From Pyrus communis (Eukaryota; Streptophyta; Magnoliopsida; Rosales; Rosaceae): a stretch of 64,000 bases of DNA. Positions 47,011 to 59,700 of the stretch are shown piece by piece (the first letter of the stretch is position 1; the number at the start of each line of letters is the position of its first letter). A model generated the notes under the pieces. It was not told the DNA's origin. It did not search any database and worked only from the letters and a program-made list of their open reading frames with translations. Both the position numbers and the translations under genes were made by a program. Where the stretch lies: positions 6,934,238 through 6,998,237 of the forward strand of contig NC_084803.1 of NCBI RefSeq assembly GCF_963583255.1. Reading direction: 5' to 3'.

Positions 47011-49234
47011 ATGGTTGGCGGTGGAGGCAGGAGAGACGAGGGCTCGCTCGTCATCAACAACACGAACGTGTTCGCGGCGCTTGAGACGCTGAGGAAGAAG
47101 AAGAAGTCCGATAAGGATCGCAAGAGCAAAGGGTCGTCCAAGGCGGCGCAGCCCAAGGCGCCGGAGCCGCAGGTGTTCTGGGCGCCGGCTCCTTTGAACA
47201 CGAAATCGTGGGCCGATGTTGACGACGAAGATGATGATGATTATTACGCCACCACGGCTCCACCTCAGGCTGCTTGGGGATCGTCGGAGCCGCAAAAAAG
47301 TAAGGAGAAGCCAAATGTAGAGGTCAGAACTGAAATTCGATTTTTTTATTCGTTTCGATTTTGATGTGTTATCTGAATTTTGTGTTTTTATTCGATTGTT
47401 TGTTTGAATTTTTTTCCTTGAATTTTTTTTTTTTTTGATATAAGGAATTGGACTGATGAATATAGATAATCTAGTTGGGTATTGATCTTACTCTAGGAGC
47501 TGCAGAGACGCTAACTTTGTGATGGGAAATCGAACATTGTTTGTTGGTTGAGGGAATGATCTGAGTTAGTTTGGCTTGTTGATTGTTCAAGGAGGAAGTT
47601 AGTGGAGGTGTATTGGAAAGATTTGTTATTTCAATATAAGTGTTGGTTTCCGGTGGATAACAAAGTAGTGGCTGCACCGAATGTAGAAGCGAAGGTACAA
47701 TTCGGTGTCATGTGGAAAAGTCATTAGGTGTCATTGGAACATAGGAGATACGATGTGTCTTTGAAAAAGTGAGGGTCTGTAGATGTATATGTACTTGTAC
47801 GATGTAGTTATGGTTGATTCAAAGTTGGGAAATGGGAAAAATAGTTGGACTGGAAGGCCGAAATTTAGCCAATTATGCTGCATAAAATATCTATTAGGAC
47901 CGCCCCTCTGCATGTTCAGAGATTATTTGTACAACTTTCTTTGTCTGATGACCTTTTATGCGACTATGTAAATTTATATGGTTATGCATTTGTCAGAGCA
48001 TTGCGGGCAATGACCAGAACAGAGTTATTGTAACGGCTTGTTGATTTGTGATTACAGGAAAGTGAGAGTGAAGAAGATATTCTTGATGAAGGTGATGATG
48101 ATGCAGAGGAAGAGCATGATCATGAACTGGAGGTGCCTGTAAATCTGGAGCCAGTGGTGAAGAAGCCTGCTTATGTTCCTGCGCCACCTAAAGAGGCAGA
48201 AAAGCAACTTTCAAAAAAGGAAAGAAAGAAAAAAGAACTTGCAGAACTTGAGGCTCTTCTTGCTGATTTTGGAGTCGCCCCAAAGGAGAGTGATAGTCAA
48301 GATGAATCACAAGGTAATTGTGAACAATTATTTCAGATAAATTCTGTTATAGTGATTAGCGATTGCTGCTCTTCGTTTTTTTCTCTTTTAGTGCCTTTTG
48401 CTCTATTTTACTTTTCTGCATCTGAAATTCTGTGTAAAGAAAGAATAAAAGCTGAATCTTATTCATTTCATCATGTCAATAATGAATTGAAATTTGGGAT
48501 TGGACATAACATAGATGCGAAGGAGATGGTTAAAATTTTCCATGTACACTTTAAGCGTTCATATATGCACATAGTACTCCATTTAACCGAGTATTCTTGT
48601 TCAATGTATCAATCACCACTCATATCGATTGCAAAATAAGCTTAGAATCAAATGACAAACTTATGTTTGAAAGTCAATTCCTTGTATTTGTTTATTTATA
48701 TCTGTAATTATTGCAGAAGTTGAAGTCTTGGTTTTATTTATTTACTTATTGAGAGCCTCTATTGCAAGGTATCTGGATATGGTTTCTTTGGTGCCATCTC
48801 ATATTCAATATCATCTAGCCAACAACCATCATTATGTTGCATTTGCAGGTGTTGCACAAGAAAAGGATAATGCACCAGATGGAGATGGAGAAAAGAAGGA
48901 AAATCAATCTGCAGAGTCCAAGAGCGCCAAGAAGAAGAAAAAGAAAGATAAAGCTTCCAAGGAGGTGAAAGAATCGCAGGATCAGCCAAACAACTCAGGG
49001 GCTACTAATGGTCCGAGTGAAGTTACTGGAGCCGAACAGGTGGAGGAGGATACATCGAATATTGATGTGAAGGAGCGATTAAAGAAGGTTGTATCTGGGA
49101 AGAAGAAGAAATCTAGTAAAGAGTTGGATGCTGCAGCAAAAGCTGCTGCTCAAGAGGCTGCTGCTAGGAGAGCACGGCTTGCTGCAGCTAAGAAGAAAGA
49201 GAAGAATCATTACAACCAGCAGCCTGTCCGGTAA
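47011..49234 (+). CDS. Conserved lysine/glutamate-rich protein of unknown function
   Basis: Three coding exons, 47011-47322, 48058-48313 and 48849-49234, 317 residues, phases agreeing. The N-terminus MVGGGGRRDEGSLVIN then NTNVFAAL is followed by a basic patch (RKKKKSDKDRKSK), a segment with FWAPAPLNTKSWADVDDEDD, an acidic stretch (ESESEEDILDEGDDDAEEE), a KKERKKKELAELEALLADFG helix, and a long KKKKKKDK/KGKKKK-type tail ending in an alanine-rich helix. No enzyme motif or membrane span. Charge pattern suggests a nuclear or RNA/ribosome-associated protein, which is inference only. I recall plant proteins with this N-terminus but no assigned role. Confidence 0.8.
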
Positions 49235-50236
49235 AAAGCCCAAATTTTGTTCAACATTGGTACATATGAACATGTAATTTCTCTTTGTTCATATGACGGA
49301 AGTTATGCGAAATAAAGAGTTGTGGCTCTGGGTTTAAATTTAATTGCGAGGTGGACTTATAGGAAGTTATCGTTTTTGGCTGTTGCCGATCATTTTTTGT
49401 TGCTCGGTTGTCATGGGACGTATGGAATTTGCCAGTTTTGCTCATTGGATGTTTGTTCCTTGGAGAGTGGGTTTTAAATTGATAGATGTCTGTAATGTAG
49501 TTGTTCCTCCATGTTGTCGCTGTCACAAACTTCTTGTGTGTGAAATTCTATGAATGGACACCATGAGAAATTATTGCATTTCTTCTGGTCTGCGAGTTGC
49601 TTATTGAAGAGCTTGATAATCCCAGCCCCGGTCCAAAATTAAGGGATAAAAACAGGGGGCAAAGTGCTTTAAGGACAAAACGGGAGTTTTGTCAATGTAC
49701 TGTTGAAAAAGCTTACATAGAACGAGTTTATTGTTGTCGTGACATCATAATTCAATAATACATTTTTTACTCTGGACGTCATGTGACAGTGAACGCTTTT
49801 TTTTGGTAAGTCGTTCTCTTATCAATGTGGTGCTACATATCAATTAAAACTTTGTAATTTGAGTAGCTTTGTACTGATTCGTTGGGTGAACTTTCTCGTA
49901 CTTGTATTAAAATGCTTTCACCAGAAGCGCTTTCAATTTTCAGTAATGGCAATGGTGTCTTGGAATTATCATAATTTATTTTCAAAGAGTGATATTTATT
50001 GGTAATTTGGTAATGTATGAGACTTGAGGGGGACTGTTTCTTATTCAACCTGGTACACCATCGCTGGTTAAGGGCATTTCTGACATTTCAGGTGCTCCAC
50101 CGTGGCATTTCTGACTGTTTCTTATTCCTTCCCTCCCTCCCCAGTTGTCTTCTCCATGAAGAAGAGAAGCAGAAAAACTAGACACAACAAAGAAACCGGC
50201 AATTCAAGCAAGCATAAAAAAAAAGCAAGCAAACCT

Positions 50237-50244
<8 letters not shown>
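49235..50244. other. 3' untranslated region and intergenic
   Basis: No gene seen. The TIC236 leader likely begins in the last 150 bases. Confidence 0.4.

Positions 50245-50295
<51 letters not shown>
50245..50295. repeat. (CT)n microsatellite in probable TIC236 leader
   Basis: About 51 bp of uninterrupted CT, about 470 bp before the start codon. A good donor-like CACTCCAG|GTTCG lies near 50366 and an acceptor-like TTCTTAAG just before 50757, so a leader intron is likely. CT runs are common in plant leaders. Confidence 0.85.
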
Positions 50296-50298
<3 letters not shown>

Positions 50299-50764
50299 CA
50301 ACACTGAAGGTCTGAAACCAAAGGAAGCAAGCAATGCCTGTGAAATGTTCCATTTCGTCACTCCAGGTTCGATTGTCTTCGAACTATTGCGTTTCATTTC
50401 CGAAAACTGAAAACTTGAATATAAAATATTAAATTCTGCATTTTTCGGGTTCGAAACCAGCAGTGAAAGAACACGTTTGGCTTTAGAGTAGCTCTGTTAA
50501 CTGTAGGCATTTCGTTCTCTGCTGCTCCTGAGTGAGAGTGACGACCAGTTTTAGGGCTGTTATTTTTTATCAATTAGTGAATTATTCAAATTAAAATTCG
50601 CAATTTTAAGGGCTTTTCGGGTGTTGGAGGAGGAAATTGGTATGTATGTTTGATTGATGAATGATTTATTATTCGAATTACTGGCCACTGTGATTGTTTA
50701 CTTGGAAAATGTCTTAGTATTACTCTGCTAACAAGTAACTGTGACTGTTTCTTAAGGGAAGATA

Positions 50765-53700
50765 ATGAGCGGAAAACTCCGCTGCCCATTTCTTGGGGTT
50801 TCACTACACAGCTCTTTAAATGGTAGAAACAATGGAAATTTCATTTGTTGGGGCAGAGGGCGTACGGGAAAAAGGGCTGCTCGCAGGTGTGTATGTGAAA
50901 AGCAGAACTTTTGGATTACTCAAGCGATTAAGGTTTCACATTTTTGGGGAAAAAATGTGGAATTATTAAGGAGAACCTTCGAGCTAAAAAATGGGATGAA
51001 GGTGCAATGTGTTAAAGAGCCCTTTTCTCGAATCAAGGCTCTGACGTGGTCTTTGTCTCCTCTGTTGGAAGAGGGGTTGCTTTTAATTAGGTGCTCTGTA
51101 TTTTTGGCCACCATATCCGGTGTATGCTTATTGGTATGGTATGGGCAATTAAAAGCCAAGGGTTTTATTGAAGCCAAGCTTTTGCCTTCTGTTTGTTCAG
51201 TACTCAGTGAATATATTCAGCGTGAAGTTGTTTTTAGTAAGGTTCGGAGGTTATCACCTTTGAGCGTCACACTGGAGTCTTGTTCAATTGGGCCTCATAA
51301 TGAGGAATTTTCTTGTGGTGAGGTCCCATCTATGAAACTTCGGCTTCGTCCTTTTGCAAGTCTGAGGAGGGGAAGGATTGTGGTTGATGCAGTTTTGTTG
51401 CATCCAACGGTCTTGGTTGCACAGAAGAAGGATTATTCTTGGTTAGGGATACCCTCAAATGAAGGTGGTCTGCAGAGGCACTTATCTAACGAAGAGGGAA
51501 TTGATCATCGAACCAAAATCCGAAAGCTTGCTAGAGAAGCAGCAGCTGCTTGCTGGGAAAGAGAAAGAGATGAAGCGGCAAAAAAAGCTGCAGAGATGGG
51601 TTACATTGTTACTGACAAGGGTTCTAGTCCTGCAAATGTAAATGACTCGAAGGAAGGTGATAGCCATTCAGTAGATTTAACAAGTTCTGAGTCATTTCCG
51701 TGCATGGATGAAAAGATGCACTGGAGGGATGATTGCATGGACACAGGTGTTGATTATGAAATAAAGCATGCAGATTTGGACAAATCGTTGGGTGTCAAAA
51801 TTCCTGGGTCAGGGCTTAAATTTTGGTCCAGAGTGATAAAGGGGCCTAAAAAGCACAAATTTAAAAGGAAGGGTTATGGGAGTGATATCTCTACATCCGG
51901 TATTACTGCCAAAAGAAGAATTCTCGGGTACAGTGCAGCAAGGGCACTTGCATATTTTCAGGATCTATTTCATCGGAAATCTGAGCCTTCACAGTCATCT
52001 GGGGGTTATGATGTGATGAACCTTGACACCTATTTGTTGAACAATGTGGCTGATACTAATGCTGACGCTTCTATCACAAGTACGGGTGAAAAAACTGTAA
52101 GTGACGACAACCACAATGGAAAACATTACGGAGATTCAGCAGACCATCCTCTTAAAGAAAATGAGAACGTCAACAGTCATTTAAGTAGTTCTAATTTCAT
52201 AGAAGATCTACTTCCTATGACTTTAGATAGGTCTACTGGAGATGGGACATCCAGTAAAACTTTCCCATCCACTGAAAATGTTGCAGGAGCTAATACCAAA
52301 AGAGGTAACGTAAAAGAGGATTTTGGAGTTGATGATGTAAATAAGCATACTGATGATGAGATATCAGAGGGGCAAAGTGGTCAGATGTCGCAGAATTCAA
52401 ATTTTGCCACATACGATCAAGTTCCTATCTGGCCCCTAAGCCTGAAATTAGGCTTGTCCTCCTTTTCTAGATATGCAGCAGAGCCATTAGCCTTTCTCTC
52501 TGGACCCATTCAAAAGCTGATGTCTATGGGCCCCAGAGTTGGAGATATTGTTGCAGAACTTGTTGACGGGGTAGGTGTTGTGCAGTCTGAAGGTTTTGAG
52601 AAGATGCTTCCAGTTACACTAGATTCTGTTCATTTCAAAGGAGGAACATTGATGCTACTTGCATATGGCGACAGGGAACCTCGGTAGAGCCACTTCTGTT
52701 ATATATTTTCTCGTTTTACTCTTTATAATAAGTAAAAACATAATTCTTTTGCTGGCTCTTGTCATAAAAATGATTTACTTATGTGGCGGAGCTGGCAGCC
52801 CTTTTAACTGTTGTGCTCAGTTTTACATAGAAAAACTTCTTCTTGTTGTGATTTTGATGTACTGGATAGAGGTCTAACTATACTAATTAGGATCATTCAT
52901 CTTTTAGGATATATTTTAAGATGTTTCCTTGTGGAAAATATATATTCTGTGTTTAATGATAATGCATCATCTTATGCAAGAAAAGTTTATGACAAGATAA
53001 ATTTTGCATTAAGCTGAGCATTTACGATTTTTGTATACAATGTTTATAGAGAGATGGAGAATGTCGATGGACATGTGAAGTTTCAAAATCTCTATGGTCG
53101 GGCTCACGTTCAAGTTAGTGGAAACTGTAAGATGTGGAGATCTGATAACATATCTGAAGATGGTGGCTGGTTGTCTACAGATGTTTTTCTTGACATTGTT
53201 GAACAGAAATGGCATGCCAACTTAAAAGTTGCCAACTTTTTTGTTCCGGTAAGGGAGACACTACAAAATAAAATGACACTTAATTGAGATTATCAACACC
53301 TTTGTGTTTCCAATCTGAGGTTACAAAGTTGGTTCACGTGCCTTGTGTGCTGGTTGTCTTTTCTTCTGCAGCTTTTTGAAAGGATCTTAGAAATTCCAAT
53401 AATTTGGTCCAAAGGAAGAGCCACTGGTGAGGTGCTTCTCGAACTCCAATGTATACTCTATATTTTTTCTATTATAAAATTTTATGGTGGCACATCTCCA
53501 GTTTGTGCCCTGAATGGGTTATACTGTTTCTGTTTCTGAAGTAATTACATGAATTCGTTCTTTGTGGCAATTTCTGCTTGTTGATTATTCCTATTTTTTA
53601 ATGTTATATAAAATTGTGTGTATCTGAAATCTCAAGATGTCACTTTTCAACTGTATTTTCTCTTTTGACATTACGTTGGAGAAAAAAAAAGGTTCATTGT

Positions 53701-56700
53701 TATTATATTTTGTTTGTTTTAAGATATATATGTACTTTCACTTTTTCAGGTTCACTTGTGCATGTCAAATGGAGAAACATTTCCAAATCTTCATGGACAG
53801 CTTGATGCGACAGGGTTGGCTTTTCAAACAATTGATGCGCCATCATCATTTTCTGTATGTCTCGGTTATACGTTTTTGTTTTATTTTTTAAACCTTTATG
53901 GATACAGTATGCTTGTTTGCGTGGATGTTCCTTCCCCCTTCAAATAGACTTGGTAGGTTGCCTAGAAAAGGAACTACTTCCGGTTTCAATATATCACGAC
54001 AAACTGAATCTGTCCAGACTCCAAATACTTTCGGCTTAATGGAGTGTGTTGTGATGCATTTTGCACGATCTGCCAGGGCATTGGTCTTTTATAATAATAC
54101 TTGTCGTCTTGCATGTTACTGTTTCTAACAGCACATTATGCAAAACATGATAACTTTATGGTTCCCTGATCATGCAACAGGTTTATGGTTGAAACCATCC
54201 CTCATGTTTATTGTCTGTCATGTTGTCCTTGAAATCTGAAAAGTTGTTCTTGTTCTGTGCCCTGCGTCTCTTTTATGCAGGATGTTTCAGCAAGCTTATG
54301 TTTCCGTGGCCAAAGAATATTCTTACACAATGCAAGTGGCTGGTTTGGTCATATTCCCTTGGAAGCTTCTGGAGATTTTGGCATTCATCCTGAGGAAGGA
54401 GAGTTTCATCTTATGTGTCAGGTATGTTCTTGGAGATGCTTCTGGAAAAGTTTAATAACAGGCAATTAATTTGAGCTTGAACTGGCAACACGAAATGTCT
54501 TATTGAGTTCCTTTTTGTTTTATTAACAATACTGCATCCAGGTAGTAATCTTTTCATACAAACTTTCTATCTCCAGGTTTCTTGCGTGGAAGTAAATTCC
54601 TTGATGAAAACTTTCAAAATGAAACCTCTCTTGTTTCCGGTATGTGTGTGTTCTGTATGTTGCATCTGATTGTCTGTTCGCATGTATCTGTCTTTTTATT
54701 CTTTCCTGTGTTATAAAATGGAAATACTAAGCTGCAGTGTAGATGCAAGCTTCTCCCTGGTCCCACCATGTGTAGACAGTAGAACCTATGATTTCTCCTT
54801 TAGAAGGGAAGGTCCAAACATAGACAGAAGTGCTACACTCTGGCAGGGATATAAAGCTGGCCCTTTCCTTTGAACCTATATCAACACATTATCTATCTTA
54901 GAGTTCCTGCTCGCATATGATAATCATGGCTTGCAAAACATTTATTGAAAATAGCACAACAGCCTTAACAGAACTTCTGGCTGATTATAGTTAAATGAAA
55001 TAGAATTCTTTTAAAAGCCTCGGTATGAGTCTCATACATTGGCCAATACAATGGCATCCTCAAACGTTTGAAGCGCTGATTTTTGGCTACTAACTTGATA
55101 CAAATCATATTAACTACATCTTATAATCTTATATGCTTATATATATTTTTTTTCCTTCACTTTTAAGTTCCATTTTAATTTTTTATGAATTCTGTCGAAT
55201 ACTTTTATTAGCCATTTGTACATGTCATTCCCTACTATTATTTTTCCCAAAATCATGTAATAATGTTGAGTGCATTAGTTTCTTGCCTAGTTTCCACAAG
55301 AAAGAATGCAGTGATAATATGTAAGGTGATATACGTCATATTTACATATCTCTTTGACTTTACCCCCCATGTAGCTGGCTGGTTCAGTGACTGCTGTGTT
55401 TAACTGTCAAGGTCCACTGGATGCACCTATATTTGTGGGAAGTGGAATGGTCTCTAGAAGGATATCTCATCCAGTTACTGATTTTCCTCCGTCCTCTGCA
55501 TCTGAAGCAGTTTTGAAAAGTAAGGAAGCTGGTGCAGTAGCAGCATTTGATCGTGTACCATTTTCCTGCTTATCGGTCAATTTCACTTATAACACTGATA
55601 GCTGTGTAAGTTTTTGACGAGCAACTAAATGTGTATGTCCAATTGTGTGATGATTCTTCATCTCATGCCGCTGCATCTATGTTCTTGTAAGCTTATTCTG
55701 TATTTTGATTTTCTATAGGTTGCTGATTTGTATGGAATAAGAGCTGGCCTTGTAGATGGTGGTGAAATTCGAGGGGCAGGGAATGTTTGGATTTGCCCAG
55801 AGGTATACACTTATGTTTTTGTTTAAAATTGTGGCCAAGCTTTGTAGAATCATATTACTGAGTCGTTAAACTAGCAAGCTAGTTCCCCTCTCTTTCTCTC
55901 CACGGTGATTATTTGGTAACTTGAGCATACTCATTATGTGTCTATTTCTAGAAGATATTTTAAGCTATCTTCAACTTTATAGCTACTTTAGCTTTCATGT
56001 TGGGTATAAATCTTTGTGATGATGTGGCACTCTGACATTTCTATTTTGAAATTTAACTCTGTGATGTTATACTCAGGGTGAGGTTGATGATACATCAATG
56101 GATGTGAATTTCTCTGGAAGTTTGTGTTTTGATAAAATTCTGGATCGATATGTACCTGGGTACCTTCAACTAATGCCACTCAAGTTAGGGGCTTTAAATG
56201 GGGAGACAAAACTTTCTGGTTCGCTGTTGAGACCGTAAGATTTCTGTGTCTACCCTCTTAACTGTTGATCACGAACTATTGATGTTGCTTATTTGCTCCA
56301 TCTGCCTTTTGTTACGGTTGCTCATCAGAATATACATGCTGTTGATGATAATCTGCATTTAGAGTCAATTTCTTCAGGTTCACTAAGATGTTTTCCAATT
56401 TTTTGCTTTGTTTTCTTAATGTAGGAGGTGTGACATTAAATGGACAGCTCCAAAAGCTGAAGGGTCCTTTAGTGATGCTCGAGGAGATATAATAATCTCA
56501 CATGATTCCATTACTGTTAATTCTTCATCTGCTGCTTTTGATTTGTCTTCGAAAGTTCAAACATCTTACACTGACGAAGTATGCTTGCACAGAAGTGATG
56601 GTTATGCAAAGAGTGCAATGCCATTTGTTGTTGAGGGAATTGACTTGGATTTGCGTATGCATAATTTTGAGTTTTTTAACTGGGTATCTCCTTATCCTTT

Positions 56701-59700
56701 CGATTCTCCAAAACCTATGCATTTGAAAGCAACAGGCAAGATCAAGTTTCAAGGCAAGGTGTTAAAGCCTTGTAGTGTTAATAATGGACAAGATTTTGGT
56801 CTAGAGAGAAATAATTTACCTGTGGAGATGACAGATAAAGAAAAGACAGAGAGCCTTGTTGGAGAGGTTTCGATTTCGGGTCTTAGATTGAATCAGTTGA
56901 TGTTGGCGCCTCAGTTGGCTGGATCATTGAGTTTGTCACCTGAGTATGTCAAGGTAATGCAAAGAATCTTTATGCCTTGCACATTTGGTTTTTCTTGGAA
57001 TCGAGCTGAAGATATTAAGCTGGTCTTGTCGTCAATGTTGCTAATATAACCTTTGAAATTAACATGTTGACTCGTATATTTTATGGTTTTGGATTCCTGA
57101 CATTTTGCATTGTAGAGCTGGTACTAAGCTTTATAATTGTATTCCATCTTATCATGGAAGCTCTTGGTAACTTGAGCAAAAAATACATGTCTGCGCGTAT
57201 TTTTATTATTAAATTGCATGCTCAAGATTTAGAGAGCAAATTTCTCAAGTTTGAAATTGATTATATTGCATTTGGCATTCCCATGCCTAAGTCGAGTATT
57301 TGGACACGTTTCTGCTGCATATTTTTGTGTTCGTATGCTCTGGGCAATGGAATTTTGATAAATGATTCAGCTAGGGATTTTTTTACTAATGCTGTTGTTA
57401 GTGAGACCTATCACCTATGTCATTAGATATGGGTAAAAGAAGAGTTTGACTTAATCAACTATATTGATGGCCTATTATATTTTATTCTTCTTTCTTATAA
57501 TTCCTTCTGAAATATGAGATCTTTCTGGCAGTTGGATGCCACTGGTAGGCCAGATGAAAGTCTTGTAGTGGAGTTTGTTGGGCCCTTGAAGCCTAATAGT
57601 GAGGATAATTCTCAAAGCGGGAAGTTGGTATCTTTTTTACTTCAAAAGGGGCAACTAAAAGCAAACATCTGCTTCCAGCCATTTCATTCTGCTAACTTGG
57701 AGGTACCTGTATTTCTGCAGAATATTCTTTGTTTTTCCTATGTAAGTCCTTTTTAGTTGAGCTTATTAGCAACAAATTGTCTACTGACTCTTCTTTTTTA
57801 TTGTCTTTGCATTTGTTATAGATACGCCAGTTACCACTGGATGAGTTGGAGTTGGCATCACTCCGTGGAACAATACAGAAGGCAAGCTAGCAAGCATTCT
57901 AGATTTAAATGTTTTCGAATCCCCATTTCTTCTCCTTACTCATAATGAGTGCACATTCGATCATTATGAGATGGCTGTCAATCTAAAAAATAAAAGGAAA
58001 TCAGACCTTACTTCTTTTGTTGCAAGGCCAATTTTTTTCTATAAGATATTTGGGACGTTCTAAGGTCAATTTAACCATCTAGTTTACCACAGTATCTTTA
58101 ATCATCGGTTCAAGGAAATTCTCAGATGTAAAAGAGAAAAAGTAGGTAAAATAAACCCTGAAATGACTTAAACCAATCCAGAGCTTTTCTCGTATCTATA
58201 ATCTTTTTTTCCTTAGGTATTCTGCATTATAATGCCAATTATTTTCTCTTTTTCTTTTTAATCCATTCTATCTACATGTTCATTTTAACTAGGTTGTGGT
58301 GTTGAATGAAATCATAATTTTTTTCAATTCTTGATGAAAAATCCTAATTTAGTTGAAGCTTCATAAATTGATTATTCTGTGGAAGTTGTTTCTACTCGGT
58401 TGCTTTTCAATTCTGAAATGTTTAGCTGGTTATTTGGTTTCAGGCAGAAATTCAACTTAATCTTCAGAAACGGAGAGGTCATGGGCTGCTATCTATACTT
58501 CGGCCGAAATTCAGTGGAGTGCTAGGTGAAGCCCTTGATGTCGCTGCTAGATGGAGTGGAGATGTTGTGAGTACTCCAGGCTTTTGTACTTTTCATCTGT
58601 CATTGTGGATTCATTGCCATGAGATTTTTTTTTGAGAAGATTGTCTTCCCTCCAATCACATGTTTTCTGTTGTAACCTTGACTTCTGCTATTCTTATGAT
58701 TTGTCTTCTTTTTGTCACAATGTTTACTGGTTTTATGCCAGCCACACTGGTTGCTGATTTCATGCCACGGTCATGATGCATACTTTTCCGCTTGATGGTT
58801 ATCGTGTCTTCCTTTAGCTCAGTTGAGCTGTTCTTGATTCTCTTGCAGCCTTTGCTTTAGTAAATATCCCAGAAATAATCCACATATCAACTAACACCAG
58901 GAGCTTCAAGCTTCTTGTTTTAATGATCTAGTTTAGATTTACAATAATGAAAGATGCACTACTATATGGAGCTTTTCCAAAGTCTTTTGAAGTGAATTGG
59001 TAAAATACCGTGACAAAACAATATAATTTCTCTTCACTTATTTTTAAGATTTGATGTGATGTTACTTTCTTATTCACAACTAAATTTTTTGTATGACATG
59101 TCTTACTTTGGTACCTGTTAATAAATTATACAGATCACTATTGAGAAAACAGTCCTGGAGCAAAGCAATAGCCATTATGAGCTTCAGGGTGAATATGTGT
59201 TGCCAGGCTCGCGAGACTGCAACCCTGTTGGAAAGGAAAAGGGTGGCTTCTTGGAAAGGGCAATGGCTGGGCATCTAGGAAGTGTCATATCTTCTGTGGG
59301 GAGGTGGAGAATGAGAATGGAAGTTCCTAGAGCTGAGGTTGCTGAGATGCTTCCCCTAGCTGGACTCATTTCTCGAAGTACAGATCCTGCTGTTCATTCT
59401 AGGTCAAAGGTTGTATTCCATTAAAATAATTTGGAAATAAGTACATAGAGTAATTAACGTCCTTCCAATCTAGCCAAAAACATCAACTGAAAAGTAATTT
59501 AATGAAAAACTCATTTTCGATATGTTTGTGTGAAATTTGCATGCAGGATCTCTTTATTCAGAGTTTGCAGTCAGTGGGATTATATACTGAAAGTATTAAA
59601 GAGCTACTGGAGGTACTTTTTGGATGAAACACCATATGTTCATTTCTTTCTTGAAGCTGTAGTACTTGATGCTGGTGCACAACTTTGGGATTTGATTCCT

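Noticed and set aside
46881..47314. Minus-strand open frames over exon 1 of the lysine-rich gene
   Set aside because: GC-rich shadow frames; the plus-strand frame has conserved protein, start context and splice donor.
50102..50410. Serine/leucine repeat protein, and its antisense Glu/Arg repeat
   Set aside because: Translation of the CT microsatellite in the TIC236 leader; no conserved flanks.
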